DNA from: an uncultured Christensenellaceae bacterium
GTDB lineage: Bacteria > Bacillota > Clostridia > Christensenellales > Christensenellaceae
DNA length: 7,779 bases
Assembly (NCBI GenBank): GCA_934438035.1
Contig: CAKSBK010000037.1
Span: 1-7,779, forward strand
Direction of reading: 5' to 3'
A program made the position numbers and the translations under genes. Shown here one piece after another: positions 1 to 7,718 of this stretch (the stretch's first letter is position 1; each line of letters begins with the position of its first letter). A model generated the notes under the pieces. The model saw only the letters and a list, made by a program, of their open reading frames with translations. It had not been told where the DNA came from and ran no database searches.

Positions 1-461
1 ATCTTGCGCTTATAGGCGCCTTTGATCCGGAGATTCCGTATATAGATGTGGACGGCTATTTCGGGGAAGCGACGGATAAGGCCGTAAAAGCTTTTCAGCA
101 AAAAAGAGGGCTTCCCGTAACAGGCAGGGTTGATAAACCGACGTGGAATGAAATGCAGCGTGAATATGCGGCGATTATTGAAGAAATGCCGGAAGGACTT
201 TCAGACTTGGGCTATGACGTCTTTCCCGGAAGGCTCCTTACAAGCGGCGCGAGGGGAGAAGACGTATATTCTCTTCAAAGACTTATAAACGTCATAGGGC
301 GTTATGACGACAATATAGGCGTTATTGAGGAAACGGGAGTTTACGACGAGCCTACGGCGCAGGCGGTAAGAAAGCTGCAAGCAAGAGCAGGTCTTCCCGT
401 TAACGGAGTAACGGGGCCTCTTTTATGGGAATATCTTTTAAAGCAGGCGGGATATTTATAA
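1..461 (+). CDS. Peptidoglycan-binding repeat protein, C-terminal part (5' end outside window)
   Basis: The frame is open from base 3 to the TAA at 459-461, giving 152 residues, so the gene begins left of the window. The GTG at base 48 is an internal valine codon, not a start. Two PG_binding_1-like repeats are visible. The first (residues about 1-51, its start cut off) contains VDGYFGEATDKAVKAFQ and GLPVTGRVDKPTW. The second (about 79-146) contains SGARGEDVYSLQRLIN, TGVYDEPTAQAVRKLQ and GLPVNGVTGPLLW. The pattern G-x-[FY]-[GD]-x-x-T-x-x-A-V-x-x-[FL]-Q followed by G-L-P-V-x-G is characteristic of this three-helix wall-binding fold. Such tandem repeats usually anchor secreted or spore-associated wall enzymes in Clostridia, but any catalytic domain or signal peptide would lie upstream and cannot be seen. 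The protein ends six residues after the second repeat. It is convergent with asnS and shares its terminator. Confidence 0.85.
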   Translation, partial: LALIGAFDPEIPYIDVDGYFGEATDKAVKAFQQKRGLPVTGRVDKPTWNEMQREYAAIIEEMPEGLSDLGYDVFPGRLLTSGARGEDVYSLQRLINVIGRYDDNIGVIEETGVYDEPTAQAVRKLQARAGLPVNGVTGPLLWEYLLKQAGYL

Positions 462-465
462 ACAT

Positions 466-500
466 AAAAGAGACGGCGTATACGCCGTCTCTTGCTTTTT
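466..500. terminator. Bidirectional intrinsic terminator between convergent genes
   Basis: A perfect 12-bp inverted repeat (AGAGACGGCGTA at 469-480, its complement at 481-492) forms a GC-rich stem; in practice the central GTATAC would open as the loop. On the + strand it is followed by TGC and then TTTTT (496-500); on the - strand the bottom of the stem runs into TTTT (469-466). It begins 7 bases after the stop of the left gene and 6 bases after the asnS stop, so it can end transcription from both sides. The + strand T-run is offset three bases from the stem and overlaps the asnS stop codon. Confidence 0.85.
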
Positions 501-1893
501 AAAACTCTGCGGATTTGGGTGTTCTCGGGAAAGGAAGGACGTCTCTTATGTTGCCCATTCCGGTTAAATACATTATTGCGCGCTCAAACCCGAGGCCAAA
601 GCCCGAATGCTTAACGCCGCCGAATTTTCTTAATTCGAGGTACCACCAGTAATCTTGTTTATCCATACCGAGTTCTTCAATCCTCTTTTCCAGAATATCA
701 AGCCTTTCTTCTCTCTGTGAGCCTCCCATTATTTCGCCTACGCCGGGGGCGAGAAGATCCATTGCGGCAACCGTCTTTCCGTCGTCGTTTAAGCGCATAT
801 AGAAAGCTTTGATTTCTTTAGGGTATCCGGTTACGAATACGGGCTTGCCGTAAACCTTTTCGGTTATATATCTTTCGTGTTCGCTTTGCAGGTCAATGCC
901 CCATTTAACCGGGTAATCAAACTTTTGACCGCTCTTTTCAAGAATATCTATCGCCTCGGTATATGTAATACGTGCAAACTCGTTGGAGACGATGTTTGTA
1001 AGCCTGTCGAGAAGGCCGGGATCCACAAATTTATTAAAAAATTCCATTTCTTCTGGAAGCGTGGTCAAAACGTGGTTTATAATATACTTTAAAAGCTCTT
1101 CGGCAACGTCCATGTTGTCTGAAAGCTCGGCGAACGCCATTTCGGGCTCAATCATCCAAAATTCAGAGGCATGTCTCGGAGTGTTGGAATTTTCCGCACG
1201 GAAAGTAGGTCCGAAAGTATATATGTTTTTAAAAGCCATTGCGTAAATTTCCGCTTCAAGCTGACCGGAAACCGTAAGGCTTGCCTTTTTGCCGAAAAAG
1301 TCTTGGCTGTAGTCTATCTTTCCGTCTTCTGTTTTCGGAGGATTTTCAAGGTCAAGAGTGGTTACCTGAAACATTTCTCCCGCACCCTCGCAGTCGCTTG
1401 CGGTGATAAGCGGTGTATGAACGTAAACAAAGCCTTTTTCATTAAAAAACTTATGTATTGCAAAAGCGACCTCGGAACGCACTCTGAAAACTGCGGAATA
1501 CATGTTTGTTCTCGGACGAAGGTGCGCAATCGAACGCAAAAATTCTACGCTGTGGCGCTTTTTCTGAAGCGGATAATCGGAAGGGCATTCTCCGTTAACC
1601 TCTATTTTTTCCGCTTTTACCTCAAAAGGCTGGCGAGCCTCGGGAGTTGCGACGAGCTTTCCCGTTACGGTTACTGCGCTTCCCGCGCCGAGCTTCGCTA
1701 TTTCTTTAAAATTGTCTATGACGCTGTCTTCAAAGACAATCTGAAGATTTTTAAAGAACGTGCCGTCGTTCAGCTCTATAAAACCGAGCGACTTAGAATC
1801 TCTTACGGTTCTTGCCCAGCCGCTTACGGTTACTTCTCCGCCGACATAATCCTCGCTTTTTCTGTAAAGCGTTTTAACGTCTACCTTAGCCAT
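499..1893 (-). CDS. asnS: Asparaginyl-tRNA synthetase (class II)
   Basis: This cytoplasmic enzyme charges tRNA-Asn with asparagine using ATP. At 464 residues it has the usual length for bacterial AsnRS. An N-terminal OB-fold anticodon-binding domain covers about residues 18-100 ([22 protein letters not shown]). The class II catalytic core follows: motif 1 around 150-164 ([11 protein letters not shown]), motif 2 around 227-254 ([15 protein letters not shown], then [11 protein letters not shown]) and motif 3 around 431-445 ([15 protein letters not shown]). The ending [11 protein letters not shown] separates AsnRS from AspRS, as does the lack of the AspRS-type insertion domain. The ATG at 1893 is supported by an upstream GAGGATGG (1908-1901), set somewhat far from the start at 7-11 bases. 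It is transcribed alone from its own promoter (1949-1977), with a predicted leader of about 49 bases that is too short for a T-box. Intact, with no missing motif. Confidence 0.97.
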   Translation of the reverse strand: MAKVDVKTLYRKSEDYVGGEVTVSGWARTVRDSKSLGFIELNDGTFFKNLQIVFEDSVIDNFKEIAKLGAGSAVTVTGKLVATPEARQPFEVKAEKIEVNGECPSDYPLQKKRHSVEFLRSIAHLRPRTNMYSAVFRVRSEVAFAIHKFFNEKGFVYVHTPLITASDCEGAGEMFQVTTLDLENPPKTEDGKIDYSQDFFGKKASLTVSGQLEAEIYAMAFKNIYTFGPTFRAENSNTPRHASEFWMIEPEMAFAELSDNMDVAEELLKYIINHVLTTLPEEMEFFNKFVDPGLLDRLTNIVSNEFARITYTEAIDILEKSGQKFDYPVKWGIDLQSEHERYITEKVYGKPVFVTGYPKEIKAFYMRLNDDGKTVAAMDLLAPGVGEIMGGSQREERLDILEKRIEELGMDKQDYWWYLELRKFGGVKHSGFGLGFERAIMYLTGMGNIRDVLPFPRTPKSAEF

Positions 1894-1948
1894 ATATATA
1901 CCATCCTCAATTAATAAAATCTTACTTAAAAGTCATTGCGACTTATAT

Positions 1949-1977
1949 ATTTTATCAGCTTTTTTATTATATTTCAA
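1949..1977 (-). promoter_or_regulatory. Predicted sigma-A promoter of asnS
   Basis: On the - strand, TTGAAA (1977-1972) and TAAAAT (1954-1949) are separated by exactly 17 bases. A TGA immediately before the -10 box (1957-1955) makes it an extended -10 promoter. The expected start of transcription is near 1942, giving a leader of about 49 bases before the asnS ATG. A 5-bp inverted repeat (1930-1934 with 1940-1944) sits at the predicted start; it is too short to interpret. Confidence 0.7.
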
Positions 1978-2015
1978 CAAAATAGAAGCATTATGCGGCA
2001 AATATCAAAACTGCT

Positions 2016-2044
2016 TTGAAATCGGTATAAAAATGTTGTAAAAT
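2016..2044 (+). promoter_or_regulatory. Predicted sigma-A promoter of the hexomutase-ABC unit
   Basis: TTGAAA (2016-2021) and TAAAAT (2039-2044) are separated by 17 bases. The expected transcription start is near 2051, giving a leader of about 37 bases before the ATG at 2088. Both boxes and the spacer length are identical to those of the divergent asnS promoter; the two -35 boxes face away from each other with 38 bases between them. No further promoter or terminator is obvious between the three downstream genes, so this one probably serves all of them. Confidence 0.7.
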
Positions 2045-2087
2045 ATAGTTAAAAATATAATTGTAAGATTTTTTAAAGGAGCAGACT

Positions 2088-3575
2088 ATGGAACTTGAAA
2101 AATTACAAAACGGAAGCGATATAAGAGGCATAGGAAGCGCGAGCGAATTGGGAGAAGTGAATTTAACCGACGATGCAGTAAGCCTTATTGCGGGAGCGTT
2201 TTTTACATGGCTTAAAAATAAAACAAAAAAAGAAGAGCTGAAAATTGCAATAGGAAGAGATTCAAGGCTTTCAGGTCCGAGAATATTAAGCGCTGCGGCA
2301 AATGCGCTTAAAGAAGCGGGCGCAAGGGTTTTTGACGCGGGAATGGCTTCTACTCCGGCAATGTTTATGACTACCGTAACAGAAGGGTTTATGTATGACG
2401 GAGCGATTATGATAACGGCTTCCCACCTTCCGTGGAACAGAAACGGACTTAAGTTTTTTACTTGCGAAGGAGGTCTTGATAAATCGGATATAAAGGCTTT
2501 AATAGAGCTTGCAAAAGGCGAAAAGCCCCAAAAAAGTGCGGGCGGAAGCATTGAAAATATTGATTTTATGAGCGTTTATTCCGCGCATCTTGCCGACAAA
2601 ATAAAAAAAGAAACGGGAAAAGAGAAGCCCCTTTCGGGTATGAAAATAGTCGTTGACGCAGGAAACGGAGCAGGCGGCTTTTATGCGAAAGGCGTTCTTG
2701 CGCCTTTGGGAGCGGATATAAGCGGTTCGCAGTTTTTAGAGCCGGACGGGAGCTTTCCCAACCATATTCCGAACCCGGAGGATAAAGACGCTATGGCGGC
2801 GGTTACCGAGGCGGTTAAAAAAGCAAACGCAGATTTCGGAATTATTTTTGATACTGATGTAGACAGAGCGGGCGCGGTTGACGACGAGGGAAAGCCGGTT
2901 AACAGAAACAGACTTATAGCCATGATTTCCGCAATAATTTTGGAAACGCACCCGGGCGCAACAATAGTTACGGATTCAGTAACCTCATCCGGCCTTGCGG
3001 ATTTTATAGCTTCTTTGGGAGGAGTGCATCATCGCTTTAAGAGAGGCTATAAAAATGTTATTAACGAAGCGGTCCGTTTAAATGCTTTGGGTGTGGACGC
3101 CGAGCTTGCGATAGAAACTTCGGGACATGCGGCGTTAAAGGAGAATTATTTCCTTGACGACGGCGCATATCTTGTAACGAAGCTCATTATAAAGCTTGCG
3201 CAGTTAAGAGAACAAAATAAGAGCATATCTCACCTTATAAGCACTTTAAAGGAGCCTGCCGAGGCGTGTGAAATAAGGCTTAAAATAACAAAAGAGGACT
3301 TTAAAGCGGCGGGAGAAAAGGTTATTGACGGCGTTTTAAAGACGGCTAAAGAAAAAGAGGGCTGGCAGATTGCAAAGGACAATTACGAGGGAGTAAGGGT
3401 TACGGTGCTTAACGGCTGGTTTTTAGTAAGAATGAGTCTGCATGACCCGCTCATACCCATAAACATAGAGTCGGACGCAAAAGGCGACGTTAAAAAGATA
3501 GCGGCGATGCTTTTGGAAGAACTTAAAAAATACGACGGAATAGACCTTGAACCTTTAAGAGAGGCGATTAAATAA
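2088..3575 (+). CDS. Alpha-D-phosphohexomutase (phosphoglucomutase/phosphomannomutase family)
   Basis: This 495-residue cytoplasmic enzyme belongs to the family that interconverts hexose-6-phosphate and hexose-1-phosphate through a phosphoserine. The active-site loop is TASHLPWNRNGLKFF (residues 110-124), with catalytic Ser112. The Mg2+ site is FDTDVDRAG (254-262; Asp255, Asp257, Asp259). The sugar-specificity loop is ETSGHAA (343-349). The C-terminal phosphate-binding loop reads VRMSLHDPLIPINIES (447-462) instead of the classical RPSGTEP form. Together with the HLPxNRNG active site this points to a distinct subfamily that, from memory, also includes plant phosphoglucomutase-like proteins. 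Glucose versus mannose preference cannot be read here, so no symbol is given. Glucosamine mutase GlmM is less likely because both loops differ. The ATG has AAAGGAG (2075-2081) six bases upstream. The gene is probably first in an operon; the next gene starts 21 bases after its stop with no terminator between. Confidence 0.92.
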   Translation: MELEKLQNGSDIRGIGSASELGEVNLTDDAVSLIAGAFFTWLKNKTKKEELKIAIGRDSRLSGPRILSAAANALKEAGARVFDAGMASTPAMFMTTVTEGFMYDGAIMITASHLPWNRNGLKFFTCEGGLDKSDIKALIELAKGEKPQKSAGGSIENIDFMSVYSAHLADKIKKETGKEKPLSGMKIVVDAGNGAGGFYAKGVLAPLGADISGSQFLEPDGSFPNHIPNPEDKDAMAAVTEAVKKANADFGIIFDTDVDRAGAVDDEGKPVNRNRLIAMISAIILETHPGATIVTDSVTSSGLADFIASLGGVHHRFKRGYKNVINEAVRLNALGVDAELAIETSGHAALKENYFLDDGAYLVTKLIIKLAQLREQNKSISHLISTLKEPAEACEIRLKITKEDFKAAGEKVIDGVLKTAKEKEGWQIAKDNYEGVRVTVLNGWFLVRMSLHDPLIPINIESDAKGDVKKIAAMLLEELKKYDGIDLEPLREAIK

Positions 3576-3596
3576 AAGAAAATTTCGGAGGTAAAT

Positions 3597-4298
3597 ATGT
3601 CATACATTGAGTTTTCGGGAGTAACGAAACAATATAAGATGGGCGAAGTGGAAATAAACGCGCTTTGCGGAGTGGACTTTTCCGTCGAAAAGGGAGAGTT
3701 TGTTATAATCGCAGGAGAATCCGGCGCGGGAAAAAGCACGCTTTTAAATATCTTGGGAGGGATGGATACCTGCACCTCGGGCGAGGTTACGGTTGACTCT
3801 CAAAGAGTGGACAAATTTACCTCAAAACAGCTTATTACCTATCGCAGATATGATATAGGCTTTGTATTCCAATTTTATAATTTGGTTCAAAACCTTACGG
3901 CTGTTGAAAATGTTGAGCTTGCCACGCAGATTTGCAAGCAGCCGTTTGACCCGAAGATGATAATGGAAAAGGTAGGGCTTAAGGAAAGAATGTCAAATTT
4001 TCCCGCTCAGCTTTCGGGAGGAGAGCAGCAAAGGGTAGCTATTGCAAGAGCGCTTGCCAAAAATCCGAAGCTTCTTTTATGCGACGAGCCTACGGGTGCT
4101 CTTGATTATATAACGGGAAAAAACATACTTAAGCTTTTGCAGGATACCTGCAGAGAGTTTAAAATGACCGTAATAGTAATAACTCATAATCTTGCGCTTG
4201 CGCCGATGGGGGACAGACTGATAAGAATAAAAAGCGGCAAGGTCGTTTCAAATGAAATAAATCCTGAACCCAAGCCCGTTGAAACGCTGGAGTGGTAA
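3597..4298 (+). CDS. ABC transporter ATP-binding protein, MacB/LolD/FtsE class
   Basis: This 233-residue cytoplasmic ATPase powers the adjacent FtsX-type permease. All nucleotide-binding elements are intact: Walker [10 protein letters not shown] (40-48), Q-loop FVFQFYNL (89-96, Gln92), signature LSGGEQQR (139-146), Walker B LLLCDE (159-164) with catalytic Glu164, D-loop ALD (168-170) and switch histidine His197 in VITHN. The length and [15 protein letters not shown], without extra C-terminal domains, are typical of the class that pairs with MacB-, LolCE- or FtsX-like permeases and works by mechanotransmission or extrusion rather than import. GGAGG (3587-3591) lies five bases before the ATG. 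It follows the hexomutase closely, and the permease start lies one base after its TAA. No two-component regulator of the bacitracin-type BceAB systems is adjacent in this window. Substrate unknown. Confidence 0.96.
   Translation: MSYIEFSGVTKQYKMGEVEINALCGVDFSVEKGEFVIIAGESGAGKSTLLNILGGMDTCTSGEVTVDSQRVDKFTSKQLITYRRYDIGFVFQFYNLVQNLTAVENVELATQICKQPFDPKMIMEKVGLKERMSNFPAQLSGGEQQRVAIARALAKNPKLLLCDEPTGALDYITGKNILKLLQDTCREFKMTVIVITHNLALAPMGDRLIRIKSGKVVSNEINPEPKPVETLEW
4289..4295 (+). promoter_or_regulatory. Ribosome binding site that fixes the permease start
   Basis: GGAGTGG lies inside the last codons of the ATPase gene. GGAG (4289-4292) is seven bases from the ATG at 4300, a near-ideal spacing. This favours ATG 4300 over the in-frame TTG at 4279, which would add seven residues but would place this site inside its own coding sequence. 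With the ATPase stop at 4296-4298, the arrangement suggests translational coupling. Confidence 0.8.
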
Positions 4299-4299
4299 T

Positions 4300-7200
4300 A
4301 TGAAAAAAGCGCTTTTTAAAGATTCCGTTGCGGAAATAAAAAAATCTTTCGGCAGGTTTATATCCATATTGCTTATAGTTATGCTGGGAGTGGCGTTTTT
4401 TGCGGGCTTAAGGGCGACGTGCCCGGATATGCATAAAACGGCGGACGATTATTTTGACGAATATGCGCTTTCGGATATACACATTCTTTCAACCATGGGT
4501 TTTTCCGAAAACGATATCGCCGCAATCAGAAAAAACGGATATGCTGAAGAAGTAATGCCGGGCTACAGCACGGACGTTCTTGTTAATCACGACGGACAGG
4601 ACGAGGTAATAAAGCTTTACGGCATATCGGAAAAAGACGACGCGTTAAACAAGGTTAAGCTGTATTCGGGCAGAATGCCGCAAAAAGAAGACGAGTGCGT
4701 CATTTTAAGAGGAAAAACAAAGGACTCTGGCTTGTCGGTAGGCGATAAGGTAACGTTTAAAAGCGGCAAAGGCGATATTAAAGATACTCTTAAAAACGAC
4801 ACCTACAGCATTGTGGGCGTGGTTGACAGTCCTTACCTTATTTCTTTTGATTACGGCTCAAGCACTATAGGCTCGGGAACGGTTGTCGGCGTGGCGTTTC
4901 TGAGCGAAAAATGCTTTAGCACAGAGGTGTATACCGACGTATATATTACCGTTAAGGGCGCAAAAAAGCTTAATTGCTTTTCGGAGGAATATGATGCGCT
5001 TATAGAGGAAGCAAGAGACAGCTTAAACGAAATTGCAAGCGTAAGAGAGGCAAAGAGATATGACGAGATAATTTTGGACGCTCAAAAGCAGATAGAGGAA
5101 TCTCAAAGCGAGCTTGACGATAAAAAAAGTGAGGCGGAAAAAGAGCTTGAAAACGCAAAGAACGAGCTTATAAAGAATAAAAACAAGCTTGCGTTAAACG
5201 AAAAGAGCATTAAATCAAGCGAGCAGGAATTGATTACGAACGAAACTGCGGCAGATGAAAAGCTTAAAGAGGCAAAAAACGAGCTTTTAAAAAACAAGGC
5301 GGCTTATGAAGAAAGTCTTGCTGAATATAATAAGAACGCAGAGCAGTATAATAAAAGTATTGAAGAGCTCAATAAAGCGCAAAGCGAGCTTGACGGTTTT
5401 AATAAGCTTATAGAAAAAAGCAAGAGCGACCTTTTGGGATACAAGGAAAGCTTAAAGGACGTGAACGCTTCGCTTACGGCGGTAAACGACAACATTTCGG
5501 CTATTGACGAGGCGCTTTCGGATTCGTCTATTTCCGATGAAAAAAGGCAGGAGCTTTTGAAAAGAAAAGAGCAGTGCGAGGCAACGAAAAAGTCTCTTGA
5601 AGCTCAAAAGGCGGCGTTTAACACGGCGATAGATACGCTTGAACCGAAAATTGCGCAAATGGAGGGGACTCTCCAAATTCAGCAGGCGGCTTTTAACGAA
5701 AACAAAGCCAAGCTTGATGCGGTTAAAAAGCAGCTTTCTTACGCAAACGAAAGCTTAAACGGGGTTTATTCGGCGTTAAATGCGGCGGAAGAGAAGCTTA
5801 ACGCGGAAGAGCTGCAGCTTAAGGATACGTTTTTAAACGCAAGAGAACAGCTTTCTTCGGCAAAGGGTCAAATTGACGCCGCAAAGAAAAAGCTTAATGA
5901 CGGAAATAAAGAATATGAAGACAAAAAGAAAGAAGCTGCGGCAAAGTTTAAAGACGCACAGACGCAGATTGACGATGCTAAAAAGCAGCTTGACGATTTA
6001 AAAAAGCCGGTATGGTATGTTCAGGACCGTTCCTCCGCTTGTTACGGTTATTCCGATTACGTAGACGCTGCGGACAGAATGGACGCTATGGCGAGAGTTT
6101 TCCCCGCGCTGTTTTTGATAGTTGCGGCGCTTGTAAGCTTAAACGCCATGACGAGAATGGTTGAAGAGCAAAGAATGCTCATAGGCACGCTTAAGGGGAT
6201 AGGATACGGTAACGGCGCAATAGCTTTAAAATATATTATATATGCGGCGCTTGCGAGCGTTGTGGGCAGCGTAGTAGGCGTATTTTTGGGAATAAGGATA
6301 TTCCCGAGCGTTATATTCCATGCGTACGGTATAATGTTTAATATGCCGTCGCTTGTAATAGGCTTTTATCCGGCAACCGCTGTAACCTCGGCGGCGATAG
6401 CCGTTGTTATAACTACATTAGCGGCGTATATTGCATGCTCTGCCTCTCTTAAAAGCTATCCGGCAAAGCTCATGCGTCCAAAGGCGCCGAAGGCGGGAAA
6501 AAGAGTGCTTTTGGAGAGAATCGGCTTTATTTGGAAGCATATGTCCTTTACTAAAAAGGTTACGGCGAGAAATTTATTCAGATATAAAAAACGCTTTATA
6601 ATGACGGTGTTCGGAATAGGCGCCGCCGTGGCGCTGCTTTTGGTGGGCTTCGGAGTTAAAGACAGCGTAACGAATATTCTCGTTTATCAATTTGACGATA
6701 TTTATAACTATGACCTTATGGTTACGACCAACGGAATAGACGCTGAAGAATATATGAAGAGCCTTGAAAAAGAAAGCGGGGTTTCGGGCTGCGCCTCCGG
6801 GTTTATGAAAAGCGCGGAAATAGAGCTTGACGGGCAAAAAGTAACTGCGGTTTTAACTGCTTTTGATTCAAAAGAGGATATAAACGGATTTATTACTTTA
6901 AGAAACAGAATTACAAAACAGCCGGTTGAGCTTGAAGACGGCGGCGTTGTGCTTACGGAAAAAATGGCAAATATTCTCGGCGCCAAAGTGGGAGATACGG
7001 TATATGTCGTTAACGGAGCGGAAAAAACTCCCGTTAAGGTAGAGGGAATAACAGAGCATTACGCAATGCATTACGCATACATGACTACGGCGCAGTATGA
7101 GGAGTATTTCGGTGAAAAGTGTGAAAAAAACGTAATTTACGCTCACCTTGAAGAGGGCTGCGACGAGGATTTATTGGCAAAGAATGTGCTTAAAACCGAC

Positions 7201-7665
7201 GGAGTTATAAACGTAAGCTTTACTTCCGATATATTTGATACGTTTTCAAATATGCTTGAATCTTTAAACTTCGTTGTGCTTGTGCTTATTGTCTCGGCAG
7301 CGGCGCTGTGCTTCTTGGTTTTATATAATCTTACCAATATAAATGTCAGTGAAAGATACAGGGAAATTGCTACTATTAAGGTTTTGGGCTTTTATGACAA
7401 TGAAGTGCTTTCTTATGTATATAGAGAAAACTTTATTCTTACGGGAATAGGCATAATATTAGGCTGCATAGGCGGAACGTTTTTACATTCATATGTCATT
7501 CATACCGTAGAGGTTTCTTCCGTAATGTTCGGAAGAGTTGTAAACCCGTTAAGCTATGTGTATGCGGCGCTGTTAACGGTAGGCTTTGCGCTTGCGGTTA
7601 ATTTCGTAATGTATTTCAAGCTTAAAAAAATAGATATGGTAGAAGCGCTTAAATCTGTTGAATAG
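4300..7665 (+). CDS. Double-FtsX-domain ABC permease with a large extracellular coiled coil
   Basis: This 1121-residue membrane protein is the partner of the preceding ATPase. Eight hydrophobic segments are visible, at about residues 20-37, 600-618, 643-666, 693-714, 766-785, 989-1010, 1044-1063 and 1084-1106. They form two halves, each made of one helix, an extracellular domain and a three-helix FtsX domain. Each FtsX domain carries the expected cytoplasmic motif: EEQRMLIGTLKGIGY (622-636) and SERYREIATIKVLGF (1017-1031). The first half has an extracellular domain (38-231), then about 338 residues (232-569) of Glu/Lys/Ala/Leu-rich coiled coil, and KPVWYVQDRS before the second helix. The second half has only a compact extracellular domain (786-988). 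A SDSSISDEK stretch (407-415) breaks the coiled coil near its middle. Similar long FtsX-like proteins are, from memory, frequent in Clostridia but of unproven function. It is too large and duplicated to be cell-division FtsX itself. Start chosen by the ribosome binding site at 4289-4295. Confidence 0.93.
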   Translation: MKKALFKDSVAEIKKSFGRFISILLIVMLGVAFFAGLRATCPDMHKTADDYFDEYALSDIHILSTMGFSENDIAAIRKNGYAEEVMPGYSTDVLVNHDGQDEVIKLYGISEKDDALNKVKLYSGRMPQKEDECVILRGKTKDSGLSVGDKVTFKSGKGDIKDTLKNDTYSIVGVVDSPYLISFDYGSSTIGSGTVVGVAFLSEKCFSTEVYTDVYITVKGAKKLNCFSEEYDALIEEARDSLNEIASVREAKRYDEIILDAQKQIEESQSELDDKKSEAEKELENAKNELIKNKNKLALNEKSIKSSEQELITNETAADEKLKEAKNELLKNKAAYEESLAEYNKNAEQYNKSIEELNKAQSELDGFNKLIEKSKSDLLGYKESLKDVNASLTAVNDNISAIDEALSDSSISDEKRQELLKRKEQCEATKKSLEAQKAAFNTAIDTLEPKIAQMEGTLQIQQAAFNENKAKLDAVKKQLSYANESLNGVYSALNAAEEKLNAEELQLKDTFLNAREQLSSAKGQIDAAKKKLNDGNKEYEDKKKEAAAKFKDAQTQIDDAKKQLDDLKKPVWYVQDRSSACYGYSDYVDAADRMDAMARVFPALFLIVAALVSLNAMTRMVEEQRMLIGTLKGIGYGNGAIALKYIIYAALASVVGSVVGVFLGIRIFPSVIFHAYGIMFNMPSLVIGFYPATAVTSAAIAVVITTLAAYIACSASLKSYPAKLMRPKAPKAGKRVLLERIGFIWKHMSFTKKVTARNLFRYKKRFIMTVFGIGAAVALLLVGFGVKDSVTNILVYQFDDIYNYDLMVTTNGIDAEEYMKSLEKESGVSGCASGFMKSAEIELDGQKVTAVLTAFDSKEDINGFITLRNRITKQPVELEDGGVVLTEKMANILGAKVGDTVYVVNGAEKTPVKVEGITEHYAMHYAYMTTAQYEEYFGEKCEKNVIYAHLEEGCDEDLLAKNVLKTDGVINVSFTSDIFDTFSNMLESLNFVVLVLIVSAAALCFLVLYNLTNINVSERYREIATIKVLGFYDNEVLSYVYRENFILTGIGIILGCIGGTFLHSYVIHTVEVSSVMFGRVVNPLSYVYAALLTVGFALAVNFVMYFKLKKIDMVEALKSVE

Positions 7666-7678
7666 CGCATGGTTTAAC

Positions 7679-7708
7679 GCCGGACGGCTAAAGCCGCCCG
7701 GCTTTTTT
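7679..7708 (+). terminator. Intrinsic terminator of the hexomutase-ABC unit
   Basis: A GC-rich stem of GCCGG (7679-7683) and CGGC (7685-7688) pairs with GCCG (7693-7696) and CCGGC (7698-7702). It has one A/C mismatch (7684 with 7697) and a TAAA loop, and is followed directly by TTTTTT (7703-7708). It starts 13 bases after the permease TAG (7663-7665). This is a strong rho-independent terminator and marks the end of the operon. Confidence 0.92.
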
Positions 7709-7718
7709 GTATACCGAA

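Noticed and set aside
48..50. GTG at 48 as the start of the first gene
   Set aside because: The frame stays open to the window edge and the upstream residues complete the first peptidoglycan-binding repeat, so it is an internal valine.
1171..1914. 247-codon open frame on the + strand opposite the 5' half of asnS
   Set aside because: It lies antisense to a clearly conserved synthetase, has no recognisable domain and reads as Cys/Arg/Phe/Tyr-rich shadow sequence.
1930..1944. Short inverted repeat AAGTC/GACTT near the asnS transcription start as an operator
   Set aside because: Five-base arms are expected by chance in AT-rich intergenic DNA, and there is no second copy near the divergent promoter.
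1991..2551. 186-codon open frame on the - strand over the hexomutase 5' end and intergenic region
   Set aside because: It is antisense to conserved mutase motifs and overlaps the mutase promoter; its Ser/Ala/Phe-rich composition is what the complement of this coding sequence gives.
4279..4299. TTG at 4279 as the permease start
   Set aside because: The ATG at 4300 has a well-spaced GGAG and gives a normal N-terminus (MKKALFKDSV); the TTG has no comparable site upstream.
5103..5676. Several - strand open frames opposite the coiled coil
   Set aside because: Antisense of Glu/Lys-rich codons naturally yields Phe/Leu/Ser-rich open frames without stops. No ribosome sites or domains support them.
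4300..7665. Permease as cell-division FtsX or as a bacitracin-type BceB
   Set aside because: FtsX is about 300 residues with four helices. BceB-type permeases have a different helix layout, no long coiled coil, and usually an adjacent two-component system, which is absent here.
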